This document shows, one piece after another, positions 44,855-54,881 of a stretch of DNA of 64,000 bases. This stretch comes from Evansella halocellulosilytica (lineage in GTDB: Bacteria; Bacillota; Bacilli; Bacillales; Salisediminibacteriaceae). The stretch's first letter is position 1; each line of letters starts with the position of its first letter. Under the pieces are notes generated by a model, which saw only the letters and a program-made list of their open reading frames with translations, searched no databases and was not told where the DNA came from. The position numbers and the translations under genes are program-made. The stretch spans positions 3,410,354-3,474,353 of the forward strand of contig NZ_NIST01000001.1 of assembly GCF_002335745.1 (NCBI RefSeq). The letters are read 5' to 3'.

Positions 44855-45805
44855 CTAATTCGCCTTTCTCTCAGTAAGCAGAATTTCAGGTTCGGTTACC
44901 TTTGATTTTTTTAATTCTCTGTAACGACTGTAAGTAAACATGATAAGCGCGATCCATATGAGTGAAAACGAAACGATATGAGTCACAGTAAATGGCTCTT
45001 TAAATAAGACAACACCAATGATAAGCATGATTGTCGGTGCAATATATTGTAAGAAACCAATTAGAGATAGCGGAATTCGCCGTGCACCGGCACTAAACAA
45101 AAGTAACGGTACAGCGGTTACGGCACCAGCACCTAACAATAAAACAATGGATAATGGTTCATGGACATACAATACAGATGAGCTTGCACCGTGCTGCAAA
45201 AATAAAAACAATACAGCAATAGGCAATACGAGAAGTGATTCGAAAGCAACACCTGTCATCGTACCGATCGCAGCGACCTTTTTCATTAATCCGTATAATC
45301 CAAAACTAACCGCTAAGCCGAGTGACACAAACGGAAAAACCCCAGCTGATATTGTCAGTAACATGACAGCAGTTAATGCAAGGATAACAGAAACTGTTTG
45401 CAATCTTGTTAATTTTTCTTTTAAAAAGATTACTCCTAATAAAACACTGATGAGCGGATTAATATAGTAACCTAGACTCGCTTGAACTACTTGATCGTTT
45501 GCAACTGCCCATATGTAAACATACCAGTTTGTCGCGATAAATAAAGAAGCTAAAATGATCGCAGTGAGTAACCTTTTATTTTTGAACATCAATTTCACTT
45601 CAGTCATACAGGACCGATGTTTTCGTGATAGCACAATCATGATGCTCATGAAAACGAACGACCAAATAATCCGATGGGCAAGTACTTCTTCTGATGGAAT
45701 ATGATCAATAAGCTTCCAATATAAAGGAAGCAGCCCCCACAAAAAATAAGCAGAGCTCCCTGATATAATTCCCCATTTTATGTCTGATTCTGTTTTATGA
45801 TTCAT
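44855..45805 (-). CDS. rarD: RarD protein, EamA/DMT superfamily transporter
   Basis: 316 residues from ATG 45805, preceded by TTAGGAGTG; a longer frame to 45919 would add a non-hydrophobic extension unlike the family. Ten membrane segments in two EamA repeats. The RarD hallmark GIISGSSAYFLWGLLPLYWK opens the protein, followed by EVLAHRIIWSF, WYVYIWAVANDQVVQASLGYYINPL, and FSAGARRIPLSLIGFLQYIAPT in the second half. It probably exports or imports a small metabolite; the substrate is unknown (linked to chloramphenicol sensitivity in other bacteria by name). Confidence 0.88.
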   Translation of the reverse strand: MNHKTESDIKWGIISGSSAYFLWGLLPLYWKLIDHIPSEEVLAHRIIWSFVFMSIMIVLSRKHRSCMTEVKLMFKNKRLLTAIILASLFIATNWYVYIWAVANDQVVQASLGYYINPLISVLLGVIFLKEKLTRLQTVSVILALTAVMLLTISAGVFPFVSLGLAVSFGLYGLMKKVAAIGTMTGVAFESLLVLPIAVLFLFLQHGASSSVLYVHEPLSIVLLLGAGAVTAVPLLLFSAGARRIPLSLIGFLQYIAPTIMLIIGVVLFKEPFTVTHIVSFSLIWIALIMFTYSRYRELKKSKVTEPEILLTERKAN

Positions 45806-46478
45806 AGGGAGCACTCCTAACTGTTTAAGTCGTAACATCCTTATAGATCGATTCATAATCAAAGTTCTGTTAAAACGTTTTAAAGACTCAGCTGATATAT
45901 TGTTTTTCTTATGAATCAACGATTTAAAATGAATTTTTAAAATACTTCCAATTTGTTCATTTTACTATTATTAACATATCACAATGTTTTGGAAAATTGT
46001 TTAAAAAATACTTGCGTTATTATTAGCCTGGATCCGTGATGAAATAAATTGTACTTTGTAAGAACCTTAATAATCTTTCGATTTAACATAATTGGATAAT
46101 GAATCGAATCCGTTACTAGTGGACGCTTTCACCCCAAAGCACAAGTGGGACATCTACTCATGCAGCACTTCGTTTGCATTCGTAGTGTTTTCTTTGCCGC
46201 GGGCAGATGGATGGCATATCAACATCTATTATCACGGATTCAGGATTAGCATAGTTAACGACCGTCATTTGTATTTGGTACATTTTGGTGCGTGAAAGTT
46301 GATCACAATAAGATGAAACGCATAAAGCCTAAAATTATGCTGAGAAAACAATGGAACACTCAGCTTCAGCTATTTAATGAATGAAGAACAATAAAACAAT
46401 TACCTTTATAAAACTGAGAATTTACTTTAAAATAGAAGTACGAACATATGATTGCAATTATCATATTGAAGAGGTGAC
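45806..46478. other. Intergenic region between rarD and addB
   Basis: About 670 bp. It contains repeat R2 (46125-46204) and AT-rich DNA. No gene, no structured RNA and no clear addB promoter were recognised. Confidence 0.4.
46125..46204 (+). repeat. Dispersed repeat family R2, copy 3
   Basis: CTTTCACCCCAAAGCACAAG, then TGGGACATCTACTCATGC, AGCACTTCGTTTGCATTCG and TAGTGTTTTCTTTGCCGCGG. This is the clearest copy; it shares most positions with 21661-21736 and 60951-61030. Confidence 0.65.
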
Positions 46479-46481
46479 ATG

Positions 46482-49400
46482 ATGTCAATAACATTTTATA
46501 TAGGCCGATCAGGTTCTGGTAAGACAAAGTCGTTCCAGCAAGAAATTATACATACATTACAATCTGCACCAACGGGGGATCCGATCATTTATTTAGTCCC
46601 CGATCAAATGACCTTTCAATCTGAAATGAATTTTATTCAATCTATCCCTGGAATGACACGAGCACAAGTTTTTAGTTTTTCTAGGCTTGCACTAAGAATT
46701 CTACAAGAAACAGGCGGAATTTCCCGGCATCACATTCAAAAAACTGGATTAAATATGCTTATTCGAAAAATCGTCGAGCAGCAAAAAAATCATTTTTCAG
46801 TATTTAAACGAGCAACAGAAACAAATGGGTTTATTGATGAATTAGAGCAAATGATGACTGAATTAAAGCGGTATGATGTGAGTAGTGAAACGCTTGAACA
46901 ATATGAAGCGCAGTTACAAGACAAGCAAGAAAAAAGTCCTCAAGAAGCTGTGCTATTAAATAAACTGCACGATGTAAAGCTCGTTTTTAATGAGCTAGAA
47001 AAAGAACTAGCTAATCAGTATCTCTGTTCGGAAGACTATTTAGCATTACTTGCTAAACAAATACCGAAGTCCGCTTATTTACACAATGCTAATATTTACA
47101 TTGACGGATTTCATAGTTTCACACCATTAGAGCTTAATGTCATTCAAGAACTATTTAAGCAATCAGAACATGTGAAGGTTGCTGTAACTCTTGATCGACA
47201 TTATGAAACAGATGAATTGATTCATGAATTAGACCTTTTTCATGAAACTGGGAATACGTATCAGCAGCTGTTATTCGTGGCAAAAGAGGCAGGCTTACAC
47301 ATCAATGATCCTGTCATTTTTTCAGAGACAAAAAGATTTCGTTCAAAAGCGTTAAAGCATTTAGAGAAATTCGGAGAAGTTCGTCCACCGGTAGCTTGCG
47401 ATGAAAATGACGGGATTGAAATGATTGCAGCTGTCCATAAGAGAGCAGAAGTCGAAGGAGTAGCCAGAGAGATATTAAACTTAGTTAGAAATAAAGGCTA
47501 CAAATTTAGTGATATAACTCTTTTACTACGTAATATTGGTAGTTATGCAGACCTCATTGAAACAGTAAGCAGAGACTATGCGATACCGATTTTTATGGAT
47601 CAAAAACGCTCGATGTTGAACCATCCAGTCATTGAACTAATTCGCTCAGCTTTGGACATCATTGATGGAAACTGGCGTTATGAAGCGGTGTTTCGTAGCT
47701 TTAAAACAGACTTATTATTTCCGCTAAATGAAAACACCTTTGAGATGAGAGAGAAGGTTGACAAGCTGGAAAACTATGTTTTATCGTACGGCATTCAAGG
47801 CGCTAAATGGTATCAAAATGAATTTTGGTCATACCAGCGTGTTCGGACAACAGCAGAAGGTGACAGAAAACAGAATCAATATGAACAGCAATTTGAAAGA
47901 GAAATTAATGATTTAAAAAATGTGCTAACAGCTCCCATTGTACAGCTACAAAATCGAATAAAAAAAGCAAAAACGACGCGTGACAAGTGTTACGTCATCT
48001 ACCATTTTTTAGAAGAGTGCAAAGTTCCACAAAAACTAGAATGGCTGCGAGATCAAGCAATAACGAATCATGACCTTGATCGTGCAAGAGAGCATGACCA
48101 AGTATGGAATGCTGTCATTGAGCTTTTAGACGAAATGGTTGAATTAACAGGTGATGAAGAGACATCATTCTCATTGTTCCGGAAGATGATCGAAACAGGG
48201 GTAGAAAGTATGCAATTTTCGATCATACCACCAGCATTAGACCAAGTGATTGTTGCTGATATGGAGCATTCGAGGTTAAGTGACATAAAAGTCGCTTTTA
48301 TACTTGGAGTAAACGAAGGGGTTCTACCAGCTAAATCGACAGAAGGTGGAATTGTATCAGAAGAAGAAAGAGAGTTATTAAGTAATCAAGGCTTAACATT
48401 AGCTCCTGGCAGCACAAAGCAATTATTAAATGAATCATTTCTCATCTACATGTCACAGTCAACTCCATCAGACCGACTTTATTTCACTTATCCGTTAGCA
48501 GACGAAGAAGGGCGCAGTATGCAGCCTTCCATTTTATTAAATAGAATGAGAGATACGTTCCCATTAATTGAGGAAAAGTTATGGTTTAATGAACCAGTTG
48601 AAGTGTCTTATAGTGACCAACCAAGCTTTGTTCAAAATCCAGCTGTTACACTGTCGTATTTAACTTACCAGCTCCAAGCTTGGAAAAAGGGGTATGAAAT
48701 TGCCGATTTCTGGTGGGATGTATACAATTGGTTTGTTCAACATCCAACGTGGAGAAAAAAAGCAAAGTACGTTTTAAAAAGCTTATTTTACGAAAATAAA
48801 CCAGCTCCTCTTTCAAAAGAAACGAGCCAACGGATTTACGGTGATGAAATAAAAACTAGCGTATCAAGAATTGAAAAGTTTCAATCATGTCCATTCTCAC
48901 AATTTGCAAGCTACGGTTTGTCCTTAAAAGAACGTGAAACATATAAATTGGAAGCACCGGATGTGGGGACTTTATTTCATGCAGCACTCAAAGAAATGGC
49001 CGACCACTTAAAAAATGAAGGTAGAGATTTTGCACAATTAACGAAAGATGAGTGCAAGGTTCTTTCAAAACAAATCATTGATCAACTTGCTCCAAAAATT
49101 CAGCGAGAAATTTTACTCAGTTCGAACCGTTATTCATATATTAAGCAAAAGTTAGAGGAAGTCGTTGCAAGAGCTTCGTCTATTTTAGCCGAGCAATCAA
49201 AGTCGTCCGGTTTTTCACCGATTGGACTAGAGGTCGGTTTTGGTCCAAAAGAAGATCTACCACCGTTATCTTTTACATTAGACAATGGAGTGAAAATGGA
49301 ATTGGTCGGCCGTATTGATAGAGTGGACAAGTCTGAAACCGATCACGGATTAATGCTTCGAATTATTGATTATAAGTCAAGTCAAAAAGACATTAATCTA

Positions 49401-49994
49401 TTAGACGTATATTACGGTCTTGCTATTCAAATGTTAATATATTTAGATGTCGTATTATCTCATTCGAATCAATGGCTCGGAAAACAAGCTTCTCCTGCTG
49501 GAGTACTCTATTTCCATGTCCACAATCCGCTTATTAAATCCAATAAGCCACTAACGATAGAACAGATTGAGGATGAAATTTTCAAGCAATTTAAAATGAA
49601 AGGACTGCTACAGGCAAACCCTGAAATTATAAAACAAATGGATACGACATTAGAAAAAGGGCATTCAAATATCGTTCCTGCTGGATTAAAACAAGATGGG
49701 AGTTTATACTCAAATTCTTCTGTCATCTCTGATGCAGATTATGAAGTCGTACGAAAGTATTTGCGTAAACAAATCGAGCATGTCGGTAAATCGCTAACCG
49801 AAGGGAATATCGATATTACACCAGTAAAAAATAAACAGCAAACCGCTTGTACGTTCTGTCCTTACGGCTCATTCTGCCAATTTGATCCAACGCTTGAAAC
49901 GAACGATTATCATACGTTAAACAAGATAAAAGATGAAGATATTTTACAAAAAATGAACGAAGAAGGGGGAGATTTGGATGAAGGTAAATCCTAA
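46482..49994 (+). CDS. addB: ATP-dependent helicase/deoxyribonuclease subunit B
   Basis: About 1170 residues (an ATG at 46479 is equally possible; GAGGTG fits either). With AddA it resects double-strand DNA ends until a Chi site, loading RecA. An N-terminal ATP-binding loop GRSGSGKT (about 7-14) precedes an inactivated helicase body. The C-terminal nuclease domain has the metal/catalytic pattern around DRVDKSETDHGLMLRIIDYKS, and the iron-sulfur cluster cysteines lie in FQSCPFSQF and TACTFCPYGSFCQFD. It heads a plus-strand operon; its end overlaps addA by 17 nt. Confidence 0.96.
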   Translation: MSITFYIGRSGSGKTKSFQQEIIHTLQSAPTGDPIIYLVPDQMTFQSEMNFIQSIPGMTRAQVFSFSRLALRILQETGGISRHHIQKTGLNMLIRKIVEQQKNHFSVFKRATETNGFIDELEQMMTELKRYDVSSETLEQYEAQLQDKQEKSPQEAVLLNKLHDVKLVFNELEKELANQYLCSEDYLALLAKQIPKSAYLHNANIYIDGFHSFTPLELNVIQELFKQSEHVKVAVTLDRHYETDELIHELDLFHETGNTYQQLLFVAKEAGLHINDPVIFSETKRFRSKALKHLEKFGEVRPPVACDENDGIEMIAAVHKRAEVEGVAREILNLVRNKGYKFSDITLLLRNIGSYADLIETVSRDYAIPIFMDQKRSMLNHPVIELIRSALDIIDGNWRYEAVFRSFKTDLLFPLNENTFEMREKVDKLENYVLSYGIQGAKWYQNEFWSYQRVRTTAEGDRKQNQYEQQFEREINDLKNVLTAPIVQLQNRIKKAKTTRDKCYVIYHFLEECKVPQKLEWLRDQAITNHDLDRAREHDQVWNAVIELLDEMVELTGDEETSFSLFRKMIETGVESMQFSIIPPALDQVIVADMEHSRLSDIKVAFILGVNEGVLPAKSTEGGIVSEEERELLSNQGLTLAPGSTKQLLNESFLIYMSQSTPSDRLYFTYPLADEEGRSMQPSILLNRMRDTFPLIEEKLWFNEPVEVSYSDQPSFVQNPAVTLSYLTYQLQAWKKGYEIADFWWDVYNWFVQHPTWRKKAKYVLKSLFYENKPAPLSKETSQRIYGDEIKTSVSRIEKFQSCPFSQFASYGLSLKERETYKLEAPDVGTLFHAALKEMADHLKNEGRDFAQLTKDECKVLSKQIIDQLAPKIQREILLSSNRYSYIKQKLEEVVARASSILAEQSKSSGFSPIGLEVGFGPKEDLPPLSFTLDNGVKMELVGRIDRVDKSETDHGLMLRIIDYKSSQKDINLLDVYYGLAIQMLIYLDVVLSHSNQWLGKQASPAGVLYFHVHNPLIKSNKPLTIEQIEDEIFKQFKMKGLLQANPEIIKQMDTTLEKGHSNIVPAGLKQDGSLYSNSSVISDADYEVVRKYLRKQIEHVGKSLTEGNIDITPVKNKQQTACTFCPYGSFCQFDPTLETNDYHTLNKIKDEDILQKMNEEGGDLDEGKS

Positions 49995-52900
49995 ACCTCA
50001 TGACGTCACTTGGACTGATGACCAATGGAAAGCGATTGATGCTAGAGGAAACAATATATTAGTTGCTGCAGCTGCAGGAAGTGGAAAAACAGCTGTGTTA
50101 GTTGAACGGATTATTCGATCGATCGTTGATCATCAAGTTGACGTAGATCGTTTATTAATTGTTACGTTCACCAATGCGGCGGCAGCAGAGATGAGAACAC
50201 GTATTGGTGAGGCGATCGAAAAAGAGTTAATGAAGGATCCAGCTTCCCTGCATCTTCGCAGACAATTAACGTTATTAAACCGAGCGAATATTTCTACACT
50301 TCACTCATTTTGTATGAAAGTGATAAAAAAGTATTATTTTGAAGTAGAAGTAGACCCAAACTTCCGCCTTTTAGATGAAACGGAAGGCGAGCTAATTCGT
50401 GAAGAAGTGATCGATGACCTTTTTGAAGAGGAGTACGGGAAAGAAAACAACCAAGAATTCTACGATGTCGTTGACAGATATACAAATGATCGAAGTGATG
50501 ATGCGCTAAGAGGACTAATTCGCAAATTATATGACTTTTCTCGCTCGCACCCATATCCAGACAAATGGTTAGACGATCTCATACATGCATATGAAATGGA
50601 CAAAGTTGAAATGATGGAAGACTTAATTTGGACGAAAGAGCTTTTCAATGATATCCATCAACAGTTAGCTGGAGTAGAATCATGGCTTAAGAAAGGAATG
50701 GAACTAACGAAACAGCCAGCTGGTCCATATAAGTACGCAGAAAACTTCGAGGATGATTTAAAGCTGATCTATTCATTAAGAAAGTGTACAACTTGGACTT
50801 CTCTGTATAAAGCATTTGAGCGAATGAAATTCGGGAAGCTAAAGTCAATTACAAAAAAAGATGCAGTCGATGAACAATTAAAAGAGCGTGCAAAAAAATA
50901 TCGTGAAACAGTTAAAAAAGTTGTGGAAGGAATTCAAAAAGACTACTTTTCAAAAGACCCTGAAACCTTTATGAAAGAACTAAAAGAAATGGCACCGACA
51001 GTCGCTAAAACTGTTAGCTTAGTGAAGAAATTTGCCGCACGTTACATGGAGGCGAAAAAAGAAAAAGCCGTCCTAGATTTTAATGACCTTGAGCACTTAT
51101 GTTTGAAGGTTCTTCAGCAGAGTGAACATGATGAGTTAACACCATCAAAAGCAGCATTGGAATATAAAGACCATTTCGCCGAAGTGTTAACTGACGAATA
51201 CCAAGATACGAATCTCGTACAGGAAACGATTTTATATTTATTAGCTAAAGAGAACAACCGATTTATGGTAGGTGATGTCAAACAAAGTATTTACCGCTTT
51301 CGCTTAGCTGAACCATATTTGTTCCTTCATAAATATAAAACATATGTCAAAGACGGAGACGGTGAAGGCTGGAGAATTGATTTGTCAAAAAATTTTCGAA
51401 GTAGAAGTGAAATATTAGACGCAACAAACTTTATCTTTCGTCAAATTATGGATGAAAGTGTTGGGGAAATTCCTTATGATAATGACGCAGAGTTACATTT
51501 AGGCAATCTCGATTATCCAGAACAAGGCGGACTAGAGGCTGAGTTAGCGGTCATTAATAAAGGAGATCCGCTAGAAGTAAAAGACCCGCAAGATCAAGCA
51601 CAACTATTAGAAGAGGACTTGGAAACGTCTCAGCTTGAAACGAGATATATTATTAAACAAATAAAAAAGCTTATAAAAGAACAACATTTAGTTTACGACA
51701 AAGACATGAAAGCTCAGCGCCCGGTCACATATCGTGACATTGTTATTTTAATGAGATCGATGCCTTGGGCTTCAACGATGATGGATGAATGTAAACAGGA
51801 GGGAATACCTGTTTATGCGGACCTTTCGACAGGCTATTTTAGTGCGATTGAAGTACAAATAATCATGTCTTTATTAAAGGTCATTGATAATCCTTATCAA
51901 GATATTCCACTTGCCTCTGTTCTACGTTCACCGATCGTCGGCTTAAATGAACAAGAGCTTGCACATATACGAATAATGAATAAAGAGGGGACTTATTACG
52001 AGGCATTAAAATCAACTGCAGAAGAATCTCCAGATACAACATTAAAAGAAAAGGCTGAATCGTTCATGACGAAATTGGCAAATTGGCGAACGAATGCACG
52101 TTCTGGATCACTTGCCGAACTAATTTGGAAGATTTATCGGGCTACCGGTTATTTTGATTATGTAGGTGGAATGCCTGGGGGAAAGCAGAGACAAGCAAAT
52201 TTACGTGCCTTATATGATCGTGCTCGTTCCTATGAATCAACCTCTTTCCGCGGTTTATTTCGGTTTCTACGTTTTATTGATCGAATGCAAGAGCGTGGCG
52301 ATGACCTTGGTACTGCAAGAGCATTAGGGGAAAAGGAAGATGTCGTACGTATTATGACGATTCATAAAAGTAAAGGCTTGGAATTTCCAGTCGTATTTGT
52401 CGCTGGCATGAATAAGAAGTTTAATATGCAAGATATGAATGCCTCCTATTTGCTTCATAAAGAATTAGGGTTTGGTTCTAAATATATTGATCCAAAGTTA
52501 CGTATTTCTTATCCAAGCATCCCACAGCTTGCAATAAAAAAGCGGATGCATATGGAAAGTTTAGCTGAAGAAATGAGAGTTCTTTATGTAGCTTTAACAC
52601 GTGCTAAGGAAAAGCTTTATATGATTGGAACTGTTCAAAACGCAGAAAAGTCATTAGAAAATTGGATGGACTTGCTGGCTGAAGAAGACTGGCTTCTTCC
52701 AACGATGGAAAGACAACGAAGCAGCAAATTTTTGGACTGGGTTGGTCCTGCGGTTCTAAGACACCGTTCTTCTAGTTCATATCACGGAAGCGACACGGAG
52801 TTAAATATGAATGAAGTAACAACTGATCAATCAAAATGGTCGATGGAAATAATTGAAAAAAATACTTTACTAACATACGAGGAAGAAAAGGAAGAAGAGC

Positions 52901-53706
52901 AGAATGGAAAGATGAATTCTCTATCTGAATTCCAACTTGTCCCGACATCAGGGAATAACGCATGGGTTGATCAAAAACTCAGTTGGCAATATGAGTGGTT
53001 ACAATCTACAATGCACCGTTCTAAACAGACAGTCAGTGAAATGAAACGTGAGTTAGAAGATAACTATAGTGAGCAAATGTTCGGTGTGACGAAAACATTT
53101 CAATCTGCTTATGCAGATAGACCACAATTTTTGCAAGAAAAGGGGTTAAGTGCGACCGAACTAGGAACTGTGATGCATACCGTCATGCAGCATATTCCTT
53201 TAAACGAACAACCTACACGAGAAACGGTCGATCGATTATTAATCAATATGTATGAAAAAGAGTTATTAACGAAAGGACAAATAGAGGCGATTGAGGAGAA
53301 TCAAATCGTTGAATTTTTTCAAAGTGAGCTCGGTTTAAAACTATTAAATGCAAATTGGATTGAGAGAGAAATTCCTTTTAGTTATGGTCTTCCAGCATCA
53401 GCTGCATATCCATCTTGGAATGCTGATCAAAATAAAGCTGAAGAATCTGTTCTTCTTCAAGGCGTGATTGATTGTGTATTTGAAGATTCAGAAGGAAAGT
53501 TAATATTAATCGATTACAAAACTGACACGATTAACGGGAAATATCAAAGTTTTGAAGACGCAAGGGCAGTTTTACTGGCTCGCTACCAATTGCAGCTTTC
53601 GATATATTCTAAAGCGTTACAAGAAATATGGAATAAGACAATGGATGAATGCTTGCTTTACTTTTTCGATGGCGGCCATGTTTTAAGAGTGAAAGAAGGT
53701 GTGTAA
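49978..53706 (+). CDS. addA: ATP-dependent helicase/nuclease subunit A
   Basis: 1242 residues. UvrD-like superfamily 1 helicase with Walker A AAAGSGKTAVLVERI at about 32-46, motif Ia VTFTNAAAAEM, Walker B VLTDEYQDTN, motif III VGDVKQSIYRFR, IMTIHKSKGLEFPVVFVAG (motif V) and LYVALTRAKEKL (motif VI). A RecB-type nuclease domain at the C-terminus has GVIDCVFEDSEGKLILIDYKTD. It unwinds DNA 3' to 5' and cuts, recognising Chi through the AddB partner. GGGGGAG precedes the ATG. Confidence 0.97.
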   Translation: MKVNPKPHDVTWTDDQWKAIDARGNNILVAAAAGSGKTAVLVERIIRSIVDHQVDVDRLLIVTFTNAAAAEMRTRIGEAIEKELMKDPASLHLRRQLTLLNRANISTLHSFCMKVIKKYYFEVEVDPNFRLLDETEGELIREEVIDDLFEEEYGKENNQEFYDVVDRYTNDRSDDALRGLIRKLYDFSRSHPYPDKWLDDLIHAYEMDKVEMMEDLIWTKELFNDIHQQLAGVESWLKKGMELTKQPAGPYKYAENFEDDLKLIYSLRKCTTWTSLYKAFERMKFGKLKSITKKDAVDEQLKERAKKYRETVKKVVEGIQKDYFSKDPETFMKELKEMAPTVAKTVSLVKKFAARYMEAKKEKAVLDFNDLEHLCLKVLQQSEHDELTPSKAALEYKDHFAEVLTDEYQDTNLVQETILYLLAKENNRFMVGDVKQSIYRFRLAEPYLFLHKYKTYVKDGDGEGWRIDLSKNFRSRSEILDATNFIFRQIMDESVGEIPYDNDAELHLGNLDYPEQGGLEAELAVINKGDPLEVKDPQDQAQLLEEDLETSQLETRYIIKQIKKLIKEQHLVYDKDMKAQRPVTYRDIVILMRSMPWASTMMDECKQEGIPVYADLSTGYFSAIEVQIIMSLLKVIDNPYQDIPLASVLRSPIVGLNEQELAHIRIMNKEGTYYEALKSTAEESPDTTLKEKAESFMTKLANWRTNARSGSLAELIWKIYRATGYFDYVGGMPGGKQRQANLRALYDRARSYESTSFRGLFRFLRFIDRMQERGDDLGTARALGEKEDVVRIMTIHKSKGLEFPVVFVAGMNKKFNMQDMNASYLLHKELGFGSKYIDPKLRISYPSIPQLAIKKRMHMESLAEEMRVLYVALTRAKEKLYMIGTVQNAEKSLENWMDLLAEEDWLLPTMERQRSSKFLDWVGPAVLRHRSSSSYHGSDTELNMNEVTTDQSKWSMEIIEKNTLLTYEEEKEEEQNGKMNSLSEFQLVPTSGNNAWVDQKLSWQYEWLQSTMHRSKQTVSEMKRELEDNYSEQMFGVTKTFQSAYADRPQFLQEKGLSATELGTVMHTVMQHIPLNEQPTRETVDRLLINMYEKELLTKGQIEAIEENQIVEFFQSELGLKLLNANWIEREIPFSYGLPASAAYPSWNADQNKAEESVLLQGVIDCVFEDSEGKLILIDYKTDTINGKYQSFEDARAVLLARYQLQLSIYSKALQEIWNKTMDECLLYFFDGGHVLRVKEGV

Positions 53707-54881
53707 TGATGAGATTGCTTCATACAGCAGATTGGCATATCGGGCGAACCCTCGAAGGGAGGGATCGCCTTTTCGAACATGAGCAATTCTTTGATGAATT
53801 GCAAGAGATCGTTGAAAGTGAAAAAGTAGATGCAATCCTTATGGCAGGTGATGTGTTTGATTCTGTGAACCCGCCTGCAAAAGCGGAAGAGCTGTTTTAT
53901 GAAAGTGTTGCAAGACTTACTGATAATGGTAAAAGGCCGATTATGATCATCGCAGGAAATCACGATCATCCAGATCGCCTTCAAGCAGCAAGGACTCTCG
54001 TAAAAAACCAAAGTGTTCATATTTTAGGCTACCCTCGTACACAATCAGTAAAAATTAGACCGAATAATAGTGATTACTTATTAAATATCGCAGCACTTCC
54101 GTACCCTTCAGAGTCTAGATTAAAAGACAGGTTTGTAGAAGAATCGGATGAACTAGCAATTAGAGAAGCGTATGACGATCGAATTCAATATATCTTTTCA
54201 CAACTGACAAAATATTTCTCCGAAAATGATATTAACGTTGCAATGAGCCATCTGTTTGTTGCAGGAGGCAGCGCGACCGAATCAGAAAGGCCAATTGAAG
54301 TAGGCGGTGCTTATACAATTCGGGCAACAAACCTCCCATCCGAAGTTCAATACACGGCACTCGGTCACTTACATCGACCGCAATATATAAAGAGGTCTCC
54401 ATCATTAGCGCGTTACTCTGGTTCTCCACTTGCATTTAGTTTTTCAGAAGCAGGATACGCCAAGTCAGTAACGATTGTTGATGTTGAACCAGGCGAAAAG
54501 GCAATTGACAGTGAAATTTTCTTGTCTGCTGGAAAACCATTAGTTCGTTGGAAAGCAACTGAAGGGATGAAGCAAGTATTCCAGTGGATGGACGAAAAAC
54601 GTGATGCTAATGCTTGGATCGAGTTGGACGTATATATGGATCATACACCTACAATGGAAGAAATTCATAAAATGAAAAAAAATTACCCAGGTATTGTAAC
54701 GATCCGTCCGATTTTTCCTGAATCTGCTATAGAGGAGAGGGAACTAGCGCAAAAGCAAGTCCCGATTGATGAAATGTTTCAACGTTTTTATAAGCGTCAA
54801 ACAGGTGGAGCAGCTCCTGAAGATGATATCGTTCAATTATTTTTGGAACTCGTAAATGAGGAAGGGGGCTCTCACTCATGA
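53706..54881 (+). CDS. sbcD: Exonuclease subunit SbcD (Mre11-like)
   Basis: 391 residues from the ATG sharing one base with the addA stop; AAGAAGGTG is the ribosome site. Calcineurin-like phosphoesterase motifs: HTADWHIGRTL (Asp, His), ILMAGDVFDSVNPP (Asp), IIAGNHDHPDR (Asn-His-Asp), MSHLFVAGG and ALGHLHRPQ. With SbcC it forms the Mre11-Rad50-type nuclease that opens hairpins and protein-blocked ends. Its stop overlaps sbcC by 4 nt (ATGA). Confidence 0.96.
   Translation: MMRLLHTADWHIGRTLEGRDRLFEHEQFFDELQEIVESEKVDAILMAGDVFDSVNPPAKAEELFYESVARLTDNGKRPIMIIAGNHDHPDRLQAARTLVKNQSVHILGYPRTQSVKIRPNNSDYLLNIAALPYPSESRLKDRFVEESDELAIREAYDDRIQYIFSQLTKYFSENDINVAMSHLFVAGGSATESERPIEVGGAYTIRATNLPSEVQYTALGHLHRPQYIKRSPSLARYSGSPLAFSFSEAGYAKSVTIVDVEPGEKAIDSEIFLSAGKPLVRWKATEGMKQVFQWMDEKRDANAWIELDVYMDHTPTMEEIHKMKKNYPGIVTIRPIFPESAIEERELAQKQVPIDEMFQRFYKRQTGGAAPEDDIVQLFLELVNEEGGSHS

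Noticed and set aside
45018-45467. 149-codon frame antisense to rarD
   Set aside because: It lies fully inside rarD, whose family match is clear; no start site support.
45806-45919. N-terminal extension of RarD
   Set aside because: It is not seen in the family, is not hydrophobic, and ATG 45805 has its own TTAGGAGTG site.
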